Translations under genes and position numbers: made by a program
NCBI GenBank assembly: GCA_035538795.1
Contig: DATLJS010000035.1
Span: forward strand, 1 to 64,000
Length of the DNA: 64,000 bases
Origin: JAJZGK01 sp035538795
Lineage (GTDB): Bacteria > Pseudomonadota > Alphaproteobacteria > Rhodospirillales > Magnetospirillaceae
Direction: 5' to 3'
Shown: one piece after another, positions 7,792 to 16,105 of the stretch
Position numbering within the stretch: position 1 is the stretch's first letter
Layout: the number at the start of each line of letters is the position of its first letter
The notes under the pieces: model-generated
What the model saw: only the letters and a program-made list of their open reading frames with translations
The model's database searches: none
Told to the model about the DNA's origin: nothing

Positions 7792-9936
7792 ATGCCGATC
7801 AAGTTCTCGCAGATGCGCCTCGCCAAGAAGCTGCCGCTTCTTTTTGCCGCCCTTGCCACCGTGACGGCCATCGTCATCGGCACCCTGGCTTACGGCATTG
7901 CCGCGTCCAACCTGACCGAAGCCACCGAAGGCAAGTTGAAAGCCACGGTGGAAGGCCGGAAAGTGGAGATGGACCGTTACCTGGAGGGGGTCCGCCAGGA
8001 CTTGGTCATCCTGTCCGGCATCAAGACGGTGAGCGACGGCCTGACCGAATTCGAATACGGCTTCCGCGCCTTGGACGGGGCAGAAAGCAAGCTGCCCGAG
8101 TTGTACGCCAAGGAGCCCGACGCCGCCAAGCGCGTCGCCATGGATACCGCCGGCGACCGCTCGGATTATTCCGACGTCCATTCCCGCTACCATCCCTGGT
8201 TCCGCAACTTCATGCAGACCAAGGGCATGCCCGACATCTTCCTGATCGACGCCGAAGGCCACGTCGTCTATTCGGTCGGCAAATATGCCGACTTCGCCTC
8301 GGACCTGACCGCGCCGCCCGCCCGCGACAATGAATTAGGCCGGCTCTACGAGGCTGTGAAAGCCGCCCCCAAGGGTCAGGCGGTGTTCACCGACCTGCAT
8401 CCCTACCCCGCCGCCGGATCGCCGCCAGCCGCCTTCATCGGCGCGCCGGTTTATGGCGAGGACGGCTCGTTCCTGGGCGCGCTGGTGTTCCAGATGCCTT
8501 TGGGCCGCATCAATCAGATCATGCAGATGGCCGCCGGCATGGGCGACAGCGGTGAAACCTATCTGGTCGGCACCGACAAGCTTCTGCGGAGTCAGTCCCG
8601 CCTGCCGCCCCAGCCGATACCGTTGTCGCTGAAGGTGGACAATGCCGCCGTCGACCAGGCGCTGGCCGGACAAAGCGGCACCATTCCGGTGGTCGGCGCC
8701 CGCGGCCAGGACGTGATCGCCGCCTATGCCCCGCTAAGCTTTCTGGGCAGCAAATGGAGCGTGATCGGCGAGCAGGAGGTCAGCGAGGTCATGGCCCCGG
8801 TCCATGCCATGCGCAACCTGATGCTGCTGGTGGGATCGCTGGCCATGCTGGTGGTGATCGGCATCGGCTTGGCGGCTTCGCGCGCGGTCACCCGCCCCAT
8901 CGGCTCCATGACCCAGGCCATGGGCGCGCTGGCGTCGGGCGATCTGGCCGTCGCCATTCCCGCCCTGGACCACAGCGACGAAATCGGCGAGATGGCCCAG
9001 GCCGTTCAGGTCTTCAAGGACAACGCCCGCAACATGGACCGCATGTCCCGCGAGCAGGAGGAAATGAAACGCCGGTCCGAAACGGAACGCCGTCAGGCGC
9101 TGACCCGGCTTGCCGACGACTTCGAAAGCCAGATCCGCACCGTGGTCAACGGCGTGTCCCAGGCCGCCGGCGGCATGAAAAGCACCGCCGAAGCCATGAC
9201 CCAGGCCGCCGACGCCACCAGCCGGCAATCGGAAGCCGCGGCCCAAGCCGCCAACGCCGCATCCGGCAACGTGCAGGCCGTGGCCACCGCCGCCGAGGAA
9301 CTGTCGGCCTCGATCCACGAGATTTCCCGTCAGGTTTCGCGCTCGGCCGAAATCGCCGGAGCCGCCGTCGGCGAAGCCCAGCGCACCACCGACATGGTCC
9401 AGGGACTGGCTCACGCCGCCGCCAAAATCGGCGAAGTCATCGGCCTGATCAACGACATCGCCAGCCAGACCAATCTGCTGGCCCTGAACGCCACAATCGA
9501 AGCGGCCCGGGCCGGCGAGGCCGGCAAGGGCTTCGCCGTCGTCGCCGGCGAGGTCAAGAATCTGGCCAACCAGACGGCGCGGGCCACGGAAGACATTTCG
9601 AATCAGGTGTCAGCCGTGCAATCGGCGACCCATAGCGCCGTTCAGGCCATCGAAGGCATCGCCCACACCATCGGCCAGATCGATCAGATCGCCGCCGCCA
9701 TCGCCGCCGCCGTCGAAGAACAAGGCGCCACCACCACGGAAATCGCCCGCAGCGTTCAACTTGCCGCCTCGGGCACCCGCGACGTGTCCGGGAACATATC
9801 GGGCGTCACCGCCACCGCCGAGAAGACCGGCCGCGCCGCCGACGACGTGTTGCAGGCCTCGGGCAGTCTGACGCATCAATCGGACCAACTGCGAGAACAG
9901 GTGGACCGTTTCCTGCGCTCGGTGCGCAACGGATAA
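7792..9936 (+). CDS. Methyl-accepting chemotaxis protein with periplasmic Cache-type sensor
   Basis: Transmembrane chemoreceptor of 714 residues that controls the CheA kinase. Membrane helix 1 is at about residues 14-36 and helix 2 at about 341-364. The roughly 300-residue periplasmic region between them resembles a double Cache domain. A HAMP domain (about 362-415) and a methyl-accepting signalling domain follow, with the invariant hairpin tip (IASQTNLLALNATIEAARAGEAGKGF). No CheR-binding pentapeptide is seen at the C-terminus. The ATG at 7792 is chosen because AGGAAG precedes it and the membrane helix then lies close to the N-terminus. The ligand cannot be inferred. It stands alone, facing away from yebC. 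Confidence 0.93.
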   Translation: MPIKFSQMRLAKKLPLLFAALATVTAIVIGTLAYGIAASNLTEATEGKLKATVEGRKVEMDRYLEGVRQDLVILSGIKTVSDGLTEFEYGFRALDGAESKLPELYAKEPDAAKRVAMDTAGDRSDYSDVHSRYHPWFRNFMQTKGMPDIFLIDAEGHVVYSVGKYADFASDLTAPPARDNELGRLYEAVKAAPKGQAVFTDLHPYPAAGSPPAAFIGAPVYGEDGSFLGALVFQMPLGRINQIMQMAAGMGDSGETYLVGTDKLLRSQSRLPPQPIPLSLKVDNAAVDQALAGQSGTIPVVGARGQDVIAAYAPLSFLGSKWSVIGEQEVSEVMAPVHAMRNLMLLVGSLAMLVVIGIGLAASRAVTRPIGSMTQAMGALASGDLAVAIPALDHSDEIGEMAQAVQVFKDNARNMDRMSREQEEMKRRSETERRQALTRLADDFESQIRTVVNGVSQAAGGMKSTAEAMTQAADATSRQSEAAAQAANAASGNVQAVATAAEELSASIHEISRQVSRSAEIAGAAVGEAQRTTDMVQGLAHAAAKIGEVIGLINDIASQTNLLALNATIEAARAGEAGKGFAVVAGEVKNLANQTARATEDISNQVSAVQSATHSAVQAIEGIAHTIGQIDQIAAAIAAAVEEQGATTTEIARSVQLAASGTRDVSGNISGVTATAEKTGRAADDVLQASGSLTHQSDQLREQVDRFLRSVRNG

Positions 9937-10091
9937 GCGGCGAAGATCAGCGGAATATCGGCGGGGCGGCAATGGGAAAACCGTCCGCCCCCCCCCTGCA
10001 CGGTCCATCCTGGCCCGGCCAGGCGTTCTTCTGGGCTCTGAGCGCCCTTTTACGCTGCGGCGCCTTTGGCGCGGCAGTCGAGCAAGCGGTT

Positions 10092-10146
10092 AAGACAGGC
10101 AGACGACGAAAGGCGGGAGATGGAAAACATCCATTCCCGCTGTCTT
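10092..10146. repeat. Long nested inverted repeat between convergent genes
   Basis: Outer arms AAGACAG (10092-10098) and CTGTCTT (10140-10146) enclose inner arms GCGGGA-g-ATGG (10113-10123) and CCATTCCCGC (10131-10140) around a 7-nt loop. It sits in the 236-bp gap (9937-10172) where the chemoreceptor and the hypothetical gene converge, so it may end transcription from both sides, although no T-run follows. A second GC-rich pair, GGGGCGG/CCGCCCC, lies at 9963-9991 in the same gap. Confidence 0.45.
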
Positions 10147-10172
10147 GCCCGTTGTCTAGAGGATCGAGCCGC

Positions 10173-10664
10173 TCAGAGCTTCGCCCGGTTCGGCGTCGGC
10201 GGGGCGATGGGCGCGGGCTTGGCGCGGCTGGGGCCGGCATGGTGGACGCCGCCGGTCATCAGCACCGTATCACTGAGGCGGACGAAGGCTTTACGCCACT
10301 CCTGATCGGCCCCCAACGTGCTGGCCTTGGAAAAATAGCGTCTCGCCTCGCCCAGCGCCTTGCTGCGTTCGCCCATATGCTCTTCCGCCGCCAGTTGCAC
10401 CGCCCGATGCAGCACCTTGTCGGCGGCCCGCATATTGGCGTTGCACTCCAGCAGGCGGGCGCGTTCGCGGGCTTTCTGCTTGTATTCCATGGGCAGCGTC
10501 TTATCGGCGGACAGATAGTCCTTGAGCCGTTGTGACAAGCGTTCGGCTTCGTCCGGCTGCGCCATCGCCATAGCGCTCAAGGTTTCGCGCACAGGCTTCT
10601 TAGCAGCCGCAATCGCCGCCTGCTTGGCTTCTTCCGAGTCGTCTTTGCTTTTAAAGCCGAACAT
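10173..10664 (-). CDS. Hypothetical cytoplasmic helical protein
   Basis: Not recognised. The 163-residue product is hydrophilic, rich in Ala, Lys, Glu and Arg, and looks mostly helical, without a signal peptide or membrane segment. It begins MFGFKSKDDSEEAKQ and ends in a proline-rich tail. The start at 10664 is well supported by AGGAGGG about 5 nt upstream; an earlier in-frame start lacks this. It is transcribed alone, 135 bp downstream of radC on the same strand and convergent with the chemoreceptor gene. Coding is supported by the strong ribosome-binding site and the even composition; function is unknown. Confidence 0.7.
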   Translation of the reverse strand: MFGFKSKDDSEEAKQAAIAAAKKPVRETLSAMAMAQPDEAERLSQRLKDYLSADKTLPMEYKQKARERARLLECNANMRAADKVLHRAVQLAAEEHMGERSKALGEARRYFSKASTLGADQEWRKAFVRLSDTVLMTGGVHHAGPSRAKPAPIAPPTPNRAKL

Positions 10665-10799
10665 CGCACCCTCCTTTTTCCGTCCGGCTCGGAGCGAGCA
10701 CACGGAAGAGGTGATTAAACGATACTCAACTTCGTTAGTTTTCGATAGAAACCATTAACAATCTATGCGCAATGCATAAACAAAAGCACCACCTTCGAT

Positions 10800-11495
10800 C
10801 TACAAAAGCCCCATCGACTTGAAACTGACATGCCCTTTTTTGCCGATCACCAGATGATCGTGCAGGGTAATACCCACCGCCCTGGCAGCGTCCCTGACCA
10901 GTTTGGTCATTTCGATATCCGGGCGGCTTGGGGTGGGGTCGCCCGAAGGATGGTTGTGCACCATGATGATGGCGGTGGCGTTAAGCTCCAGCGCCCGTTT
11001 GATCACCTCGCGCGGATAGACCGGCGTATGGTCCACCGTTCCCTTCTGCTGCGCTTCGTCGGCGATCAATACGTTCTTGCGGTCCAGAAACAGCAGGTGA
11101 AATTGCTCGACGTCCCGATGCGCCATGGTGATATGGCAATAGTCCAGCAACTTCTCCCACGATGCCAGAATCGGACGGTCGATCACTTCCTGCCGGGCCA
11201 GCCGCTGGGCCGCAGCCTGAACCACTTTCAGAGCGGTGGCGGCGACCTCCTTGATACCGTCCACGTCTTGCAATGCCTCGGGCGATGCCGTCAGCACGCC
11301 GGCAAAACCGCCGAAGCGGGCTAGCAAGACCTTGGCCAGCGGCTTCACGTCCTTTTGCGGAATCGCCAGGGTGAGCAAAAGCTCCAGCAACTCGTAATCG
11401 GGCAAGGCGTCTGCGCCGCCCGACAGAAAACGCTGGCGCAGCCGCTTGCGGTGATCCTTGTAATGCGGCTCGGCCTGATCCCCGGCGTCGCTCAT
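10800..11495 (-). CDS. radC: RadC-family JAB-domain protein
   Basis: Protein of the RadC family, 231 residues. An N-terminal helix-hairpin-helix region (about 30-95) is followed by a JAB/MPN domain with the metal-binding motif HNHPSGDPTPS and a downstream Asp. The historic link of radC to DNA repair was withdrawn in E. coli, so its role is open; the fold suggests a metallohydrolase. Its ATG overlaps the map stop by one base (TAATG), so the two are co-translated. Confidence 0.93.
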   Translation of the reverse strand: MSDAGDQAEPHYKDHRKRLRQRFLSGGADALPDYELLELLLTLAIPQKDVKPLAKVLLARFGGFAGVLTASPEALQDVDGIKEVAATALKVVQAAAQRLARQEVIDRPILASWEKLLDYCHITMAHRDVEQFHLLFLDRKNVLIADEAQQKGTVDHTPVYPREVIKRALELNATAIIMVHNHPSGDPTPSRPDIEMTKLVRDAARAVGITLHDHLVIGKKGHVSFKSMGLL

Positions 11496-12295
11496 TACGC
11501 CTCGCGGTTCGGGAAATCCAGGCCGGCGGGAGACAGGGTGAAAATTTCGCAGCCGTCGGCGGTAACGCCGATCGTATGCTCGAACTGAGCCGACAAGCTC
11601 TTGTCCTTGGTGACCGCCGTCCAGCCGTCCGACAGGATCTTGGTTTCATAACGCCCGGCATTGACCATCGGCTCGATGGTGAAAATCATACCTTCCCTCA
11701 GCGCCAGCCCCTGGCCGGGCTTGCCGTAATGCATGACGTTCGGAGCTTCGTGGAATACGCGGCCGACGCCGTGACCGCAGAAATCGCGCACCACCGAAAA
11801 TCGATGCGATTCGACATAGGATTGGATGGCGTGACCGATATCGCCCAGCGTCGCCCCGGGTTTGACCACCTTGATGCCGCGCATCAAGGATTCGTAGGTC
11901 ACTTCGCACAGCTTGCGCGCCTTCACCCCGACCTTGCCGACATAGAACATGCGGCTGCTGTCGCCATACCAGCCCTCAACGATGGGCGTGACGTCGATAT
12001 TGACGATATCGCCCTCTTCCAGCGTCTTGTCGCCGGGAATGCCGTGGCAGACGACATGGTTCACCGACGTGCAAATGGATTTGGGGTAACCCCGATAGTT
12101 CAGTGGCGCCGAAATGGCGCCCCGCTCGGCGACGAATTCGGCGCACAGCCGATCCAACTCGCCCGTGGTCACGCCCGGCTGGACGTAAGGGGTGATGAAA
12201 TCCAGGCACTCGGCCGCCATGCGCCCAGCCTTACGCATAGCCGCGAATTCCTCGGGGCCGTGCAGGGTGATGCGGTTGCCTTCGTGATTGCTCAT
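11495..12295 (-). CDS. map: Type I methionine aminopeptidase
   Basis: Removes the N-terminal methionine from nascent proteins. The 266-residue pita-bread enzyme shows all five metal ligands: Asp in VNIDVTPI, Asp in GDSSRMF, His in CGHGVGR, Glu in FTIEPM and Glu in QFEHT. The ATG at 12295 is chosen because an in-frame upstream extension would run into sfsA and has no family match. It lies 7 bp after sfsA and overlaps radC by one base. Confidence 0.97.
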   Translation of the reverse strand: MSNHEGNRITLHGPEEFAAMRKAGRMAAECLDFITPYVQPGVTTGELDRLCAEFVAERGAISAPLNYRGYPKSICTSVNHVVCHGIPGDKTLEEGDIVNIDVTPIVEGWYGDSSRMFYVGKVGVKARKLCEVTYESLMRGIKVVKPGATLGDIGHAIQSYVESHRFSVVRDFCGHGVGRVFHEAPNVMHYGKPGQGLALREGMIFTIEPMVNAGRYETKILSDGWTAVTKDKSLSAQFEHTIGVTADGCEIFTLSPAGLDFPNREA

Positions 12296-12302
12296 CGTAC
12301 TC

Positions 12303-13022
12303 TCATCCAGTCCAGTCATCGGCGCCCAGCCGTAAGGGGAGCGGGTCGGCGACCGTGATCTCCTCAAGGCTCAGACGGCAGGCGTAACACAACACTTCCA
12401 CCCCCGCGGCCACCGCCCGGTGCAATGCCTGGGCATAGGCGGGGTCGATATCGGCGGCGGGAATAAAGTAACGGCAATCGGAGCGTTGCACCAGGAACAG
12501 CATCACCGCCCGATGACCTTGGGCCACCATGTCGGACAGTTCCGCCAGATGCTTGGCGCCCCGCGCCGTCACCGCATCGGGAAAAGCGGCGGCGTCGCCG
12601 CGCTTCAGATGCACGTTCTTGATCTCGACATAGCATTTGGGACGGCTTTCGTCCTCTAAAAGGATGTCGATGCGGGAATTCTTGCCATAGGCCACTTCAC
12701 GGCGCAAACCGGCGTAACCGATCAGTTCGGGGATCTGCCCCAGGCGGATGGCCTCGGCGGCGATGGCATTGGGATGGCCGGTATTGATGCCCACCAACCC
12801 GCCGTCCACGTGAGCCAACTCCCAGCTCCAGGCCAGCTTGCGGGTCGGTTTGTCGGAATAAGACAGCCAGACGTCGATACCGGGATCGGACAGCCCCAGC
12901 ATGGCTCCGGAATTCGCCACATGGGCGGTGGTTTCCGTCCCGTCGTCCAATACCACGTCGGCCAGGAACCGCTTGTAGCGCTTGATCAGACGGGCATGGG
13001 TCAAAGGACCGGGAAGTTTCAT
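12303..13022 (-). CDS. sfsA: SfsA-family protein
   Basis: SfsA-family protein of 239 residues. In E. coli the gene was found as a multicopy stimulator of maltose metabolism and the protein binds DNA non-specifically; the fold suggests a nuclease-like domain. It shows the N-terminal KRYKRFLADV segment, the GxNTGHPN region and the acidic core (SRIDILLED followed by YVEIKNV) of the PD-(D/E)XK-like family. It overlaps the upstream NDUFAF5-like gene by 4 bp. Confidence 0.93.
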   Translation of the reverse strand: MKLPGPLTHARLIKRYKRFLADVVLDDGTETTAHVANSGAMLGLSDPGIDVWLSYSDKPTRKLAWSWELAHVDGGLVGINTGHPNAIAAEAIRLGQIPELIGYAGLRREVAYGKNSRIDILLEDESRPKCYVEIKNVHLKRGDAAAFPDAVTARGAKHLAELSDMVAQGHRAVMLFLVQRSDCRYFIPAADIDPAYAQALHRAVAAGVEVLCYACRLSLEEITVADPLPLRLGADDWTG

Positions 13023-13918
13023 GGATCAAGACCCGGTTCCGGCACTTCGCCGCCATTCAGCGCTTCGGCCAGATTGACCCGGCCCGTGCCCGGCGTCAGC
13101 GGTTTCTGCTGGGACGCATGCGGCCGCCAGGCGGTCATGGTCATGATCTGGAAAGTGGCGGGCAACCGTCCGTCCCCGTCGCGGAAACGTTCCTCGTACA
13201 GTGCCATGGCCCGGAACAGGGTCGAACGGCGCGTGGGATGGCGGCGACGGGCGTTGACGGCGTTACCCTCGCCCATGCCGCGCAGATCCGCGAACAGGCG
13301 CATGACGTCGCCATAGGTGACGGTGATGCTGTCCAGATCCACGACCGGCAGGGAGAATCCCGCCCGCTGCAGCAAGCCGCCCAGGTCGCGCAGGTCGGCG
13401 AAAGGCGAAACGCGCGGGCCGGTCCCGCCTTCTTCCGCCAGCTCGGCCTCCATCAGGCACTGGCGCAGCTCCCACAGGGTTTCCCCGCCCAGCATGGCCC
13501 CGACGAACAGGCCGTCTTCCTTCAGCGCATGACGGATTTGCAGCAGCGCCCCAGGCAAATCGTTGACCCAATGCAGCGACAGATTGCTGATGATCAGATC
13601 GAAGCTTTCGGGCGCGAAAGGCAGCGCTTCCTCGTCAGCGGCAAGACTGAGACCGCCGGCCTGCGCCGCCATGGCCAGCGACAGATCGCAACGCACCAGG
13701 GTTTCGATACCGCCCCGGCTTTCCAGAAGCTCGGACAATTCGCCGTGATGGCATCCCAGATCCAGGGCGACGGGAAAGGTTCGGGCCATGTCGAGAAGGC
13801 GGTCCGACACCCGTTCAGCCACTTCCCGCAGCAGGAAATCATGCTCGGCGAGCCGGGCCGACGCCCGGTCGCGCTGACGCCGCACCTGGGCGCGGTCGAA
13901 GACGGTGAGATCGTTCAT
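13019..13918 (-). CDS. NDUFAF5-like SAM-dependent enzyme (complex I assembly, arginine hydroxylase type)
   Basis: Class I methyltransferase fold, 299 residues. The SAM-binding motif ALDLGCHHGEL lies near residue 51. The later stretches LSLHWVNDLPGAL, GAMLGGETLWELR, SPFADLRDLGGLL and RGMGEGN follow the order seen in mitochondrial NDUFAF5 much more closely than in BioC. NDUFAF5 hydroxylates an arginine of complex I subunit NDUFS7 during assembly, so the bacterial target would be NuoB; this is inference from family resemblance. It overlaps sfsA by 4 bp. Automated annotation may call it BioC or generic methyltransferase. Confidence 0.85.
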   Translation of the reverse strand: MNDLTVFDRAQVRRQRDRASARLAEHDFLLREVAERVSDRLLDMARTFPVALDLGCHHGELSELLESRGGIETLVRCDLSLAMAAQAGGLSLAADEEALPFAPESFDLIISNLSLHWVNDLPGALLQIRHALKEDGLFVGAMLGGETLWELRQCLMEAELAEEGGTGPRVSPFADLRDLGGLLQRAGFSLPVVDLDSITVTYGDVMRLFADLRGMGEGNAVNARRRHPTRRSTLFRAMALYEERFRDGDGRLPATFQIMTMTAWRPHASQQKPLTPGTGRVNLAEALNGGEVPEPGLDP

Positions 13919-13958
13919 GCCGGTTATATGGCACGCCGCGGCGCCCGGGAAAAGAGCG

Positions 13959-15992
13959 TTATCCGAAGGCCAGGGAGCGATTGTGCAGTTCCATGGTCAT
14001 GTTCAGCGTGGTCAGGGCCTCATCCAGGGTATGAATGCCGCGAGCCTCCAACGCCTCGATCAGCCGCAGCAGCACCGCCGCCGTCACCAGGGAATCGCCC
14101 AAGGCCGTATGGCGATCGGTGACGGTGACGCCGTAGCGTTCGGCGATATCATCCAGCGACTGGCCTTCGGCGCTACCGTCGACATAAGACGACAACAGCA
14201 TGGTGTCCAAGACGGGATTGTCGAAGCTGACGCCGCACTCCCGCTCGCGCAGACGAATGAACTTCAGATCGAAGGCGGCGTTATGGGCGATCAGCACGGC
14301 ATCCGCCGCATAGGCCTTGAACTGTGGCAAAACAACGGCAATAGGGGGCTTGTCGGCCACCATTTCGTCGGTCAGGCCGTGGAACTTGGTGCTTTCCGGC
14401 GGAATGGCCCGCCCCGGATTGACGATGCGGTTGAAGCTTTCCCCGGTCAGGATGCGCCCGCCGACGATGCGCACTCCGGCGATCGAGACGATCTGATCTC
14501 CCTGCCCCGGATTGAGGCCGGTGGTTTCCGTGTCGAACACCACATAGGTCAGATCGCGCAATTTGACGCCGCCCAGATCGCCGCCCAATCCGCCGCCCTG
14601 AGCCAGCAGATTGAAGTCGAAAAATTCCGGACGCGGCGGCAGTTTTTCCGCCTGCGTCACTTTGTCCTGCCCCTCATGTCCCAACGACAGGGGAATGCGC
14701 AGGGTGACGCGGCCGTCGTGCGCCTCCTCCACCAGATCCTCGCGGGTATGATGGGCCATGACGTCGCGCACGGTCATGCCGCCCAGCGCCGCCGACACCG
14801 GCGCCTTCTGCCAGGCGATCAGGGTTTCGTCGTCCACCCGCCCGCCGTCCCAGGCGATGTTGACCCAGGCGTGCCCATCCTCGGGCTCGGCCGCCAGATC
14901 GAAGTCCTGCGGGCCTGCCTTGGCAATGGCCCGGATCAAGGCCTCCAGCGCCAGCACCAGCGAATGGGAATCGCCATGCAGCCAAATCGGCAAGCCGGTC
15001 ATGGTCACCTTCAGCCCTGAATTCTCCAAACGCCGGATGACGAAATCGAACAGATCTGCGGAATGGATATCCGACATGGGCCACCAGCCGGTAACCAGCG
15101 AACGATAGCTTTTGCTGGCTTTACCCAAGGCGTCGGATAAGTCGGCGATCACGGTTTCAGTGTTGCTGGCGCTTTTGCTCAGACGGTCCAGGCGATTGCG
15201 CATGCCGTCCAAAACCTCGCGCAGCAGGGTGTCGCGCTTGGCCAGCGCCGCCACCTGGTCGGTGACGTCGTTGAAGGTGATGACATAGCCGGTGATTTCT
15301 CCTTGCGTCCGCACCAGGCTCATACGGCCCTGCAACAGCGAACGGCCGTCAATGGTGCCCGAGACGAAGGGAGCATTCGACAGCTCGCCTTCCGGCCGGT
15401 GCAGCAGAATGTCCAGGATGTGCAGCACCGGCTCCTTGGCCACCAGCCCGAACAGATTGCGCCCCAGCCCCATCTCGCCAGACACATGCAGCAGATGCAG
15501 GGCGACCTGATTGTACAGCACCACCTGATGCTTCATGTTGCAGACCACGACGCCCTCGTGAAGGTCGTTCAGAATGGCCGCCAGACGGGCTTTCTGAGCT
15601 TCGGCGTTGGCGGTGGCCGCGGCGACCGCCTCGTTGACCTGGCGGCGGGCGACGCCCAGCTTCCGAGCCATCTCATTGGCCGCCTCGGGCAATACGGGCA
15701 GCACCGAATAACGCGACAGGTCGAAGGAATCCCGAACCTCGCCGTGGGAAATGGCGCGCAGCTCCACCGCCAGCTTGCGGGCCGCCCGCAGCACGATCAG
15801 ATCGACGATTTTCCAGGACACCAGCCCCAGCCCGCCGGCCAGCCCGACCGCCAGAACGGCGAAGGTCAGCAACGGAGCGCGGGAGTTTCCCTGAGCGTCC
15901 AGGGGCAACAGAAAGGCCGCTCCGGCCAGTGCCCCCGCATAGGCGGCAAAAGCCAGGCATAGCAGCAGGAACGGTGCCAGCCGTCGGTTCAT
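13959..15992 (-). CDS. Membrane PAS/degenerate-kinase protein fused to a DnaQ-type 3'-5' exonuclease
   Basis: A 677-residue fusion. Two membrane helices (about 5-30 and 42-66) precede a linker and a PAS domain (about 140-235). A region with the layout of a histidine kinase (about 250-440) follows, but neither a recognisable H-box histidine nor the ATP-binding Asn is visible (the N-box region reads LALEALIRAIAKAG). The C-terminal third is a DEDDh exonuclease with FDTETTGL (Asp487, Glu489), HNAAFDLKF, and His628/Asp633 in DRHTALGDS, all apparently intact. The nuclease would sit on the cytoplasmic face of the membrane under a PAS sensor. Its partner and substrate are unknown. Confidence 0.9.
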   Translation of the reverse strand: MNRRLAPFLLLCLAFAAYAGALAGAAFLLPLDAQGNSRAPLLTFAVLAVGLAGGLGLVSWKIVDLIVLRAARKLAVELRAISHGEVRDSFDLSRYSVLPVLPEAANEMARKLGVARRQVNEAVAAATANAEAQKARLAAILNDLHEGVVVCNMKHQVVLYNQVALHLLHVSGEMGLGRNLFGLVAKEPVLHILDILLHRPEGELSNAPFVSGTIDGRSLLQGRMSLVRTQGEITGYVITFNDVTDQVAALAKRDTLLREVLDGMRNRLDRLSKSASNTETVIADLSDALGKASKSYRSLVTGWWPMSDIHSADLFDFVIRRLENSGLKVTMTGLPIWLHGDSHSLVLALEALIRAIAKAGPQDFDLAAEPEDGHAWVNIAWDGGRVDDETLIAWQKAPVSAALGGMTVRDVMAHHTREDLVEEAHDGRVTLRIPLSLGHEGQDKVTQAEKLPPRPEFFDFNLLAQGGGLGGDLGGVKLRDLTYVVFDTETTGLNPGQGDQIVSIAGVRIVGGRILTGESFNRIVNPGRAIPPESTKFHGLTDEMVADKPPIAVVLPQFKAYAADAVLIAHNAAFDLKFIRLRERECGVSFDNPVLDTMLLSSYVDGSAEGQSLDDIAERYGVTVTDRHTALGDSLVTAAVLLRLIEALEARGIHTLDEALTTLNMTMELHNRSLAFG

Positions 15993-16030
15993 CTCCGGAA
16001 ACTCTCCCAGTGCCCCTGCGTTCAGGGGAC

Positions 16031-16080
16031 GGCGCGGTACATGGCCGCGCCGCTCGTCATTTGGTCACAGTATGACCAAA
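16031..16080. promoter_or_regulatory. Two adjacent inverted repeats upstream of the exonuclease fusion gene
   Basis: GGCGCGG (16031-16037) pairs with CCGCGCC (16045-16051). Next to it, TTTGGTCA (16060-16067) pairs perfectly with TGACCAAA (16073-16080) around a 5-nt centre. They lie in the 113-bp gap between the epimerase gene and the start of the exonuclease fusion gene, both on the minus strand. The first could be a terminator stem without a T-run belonging to neither gene. The second looks like a dimeric repressor site, but it lies downstream of the epimerase and on the upstream side of the fusion gene. Confidence 0.4.
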
Positions 16081-16105
16081 CCCTTATGGGAGAGAAAGGA
16101 GAACC

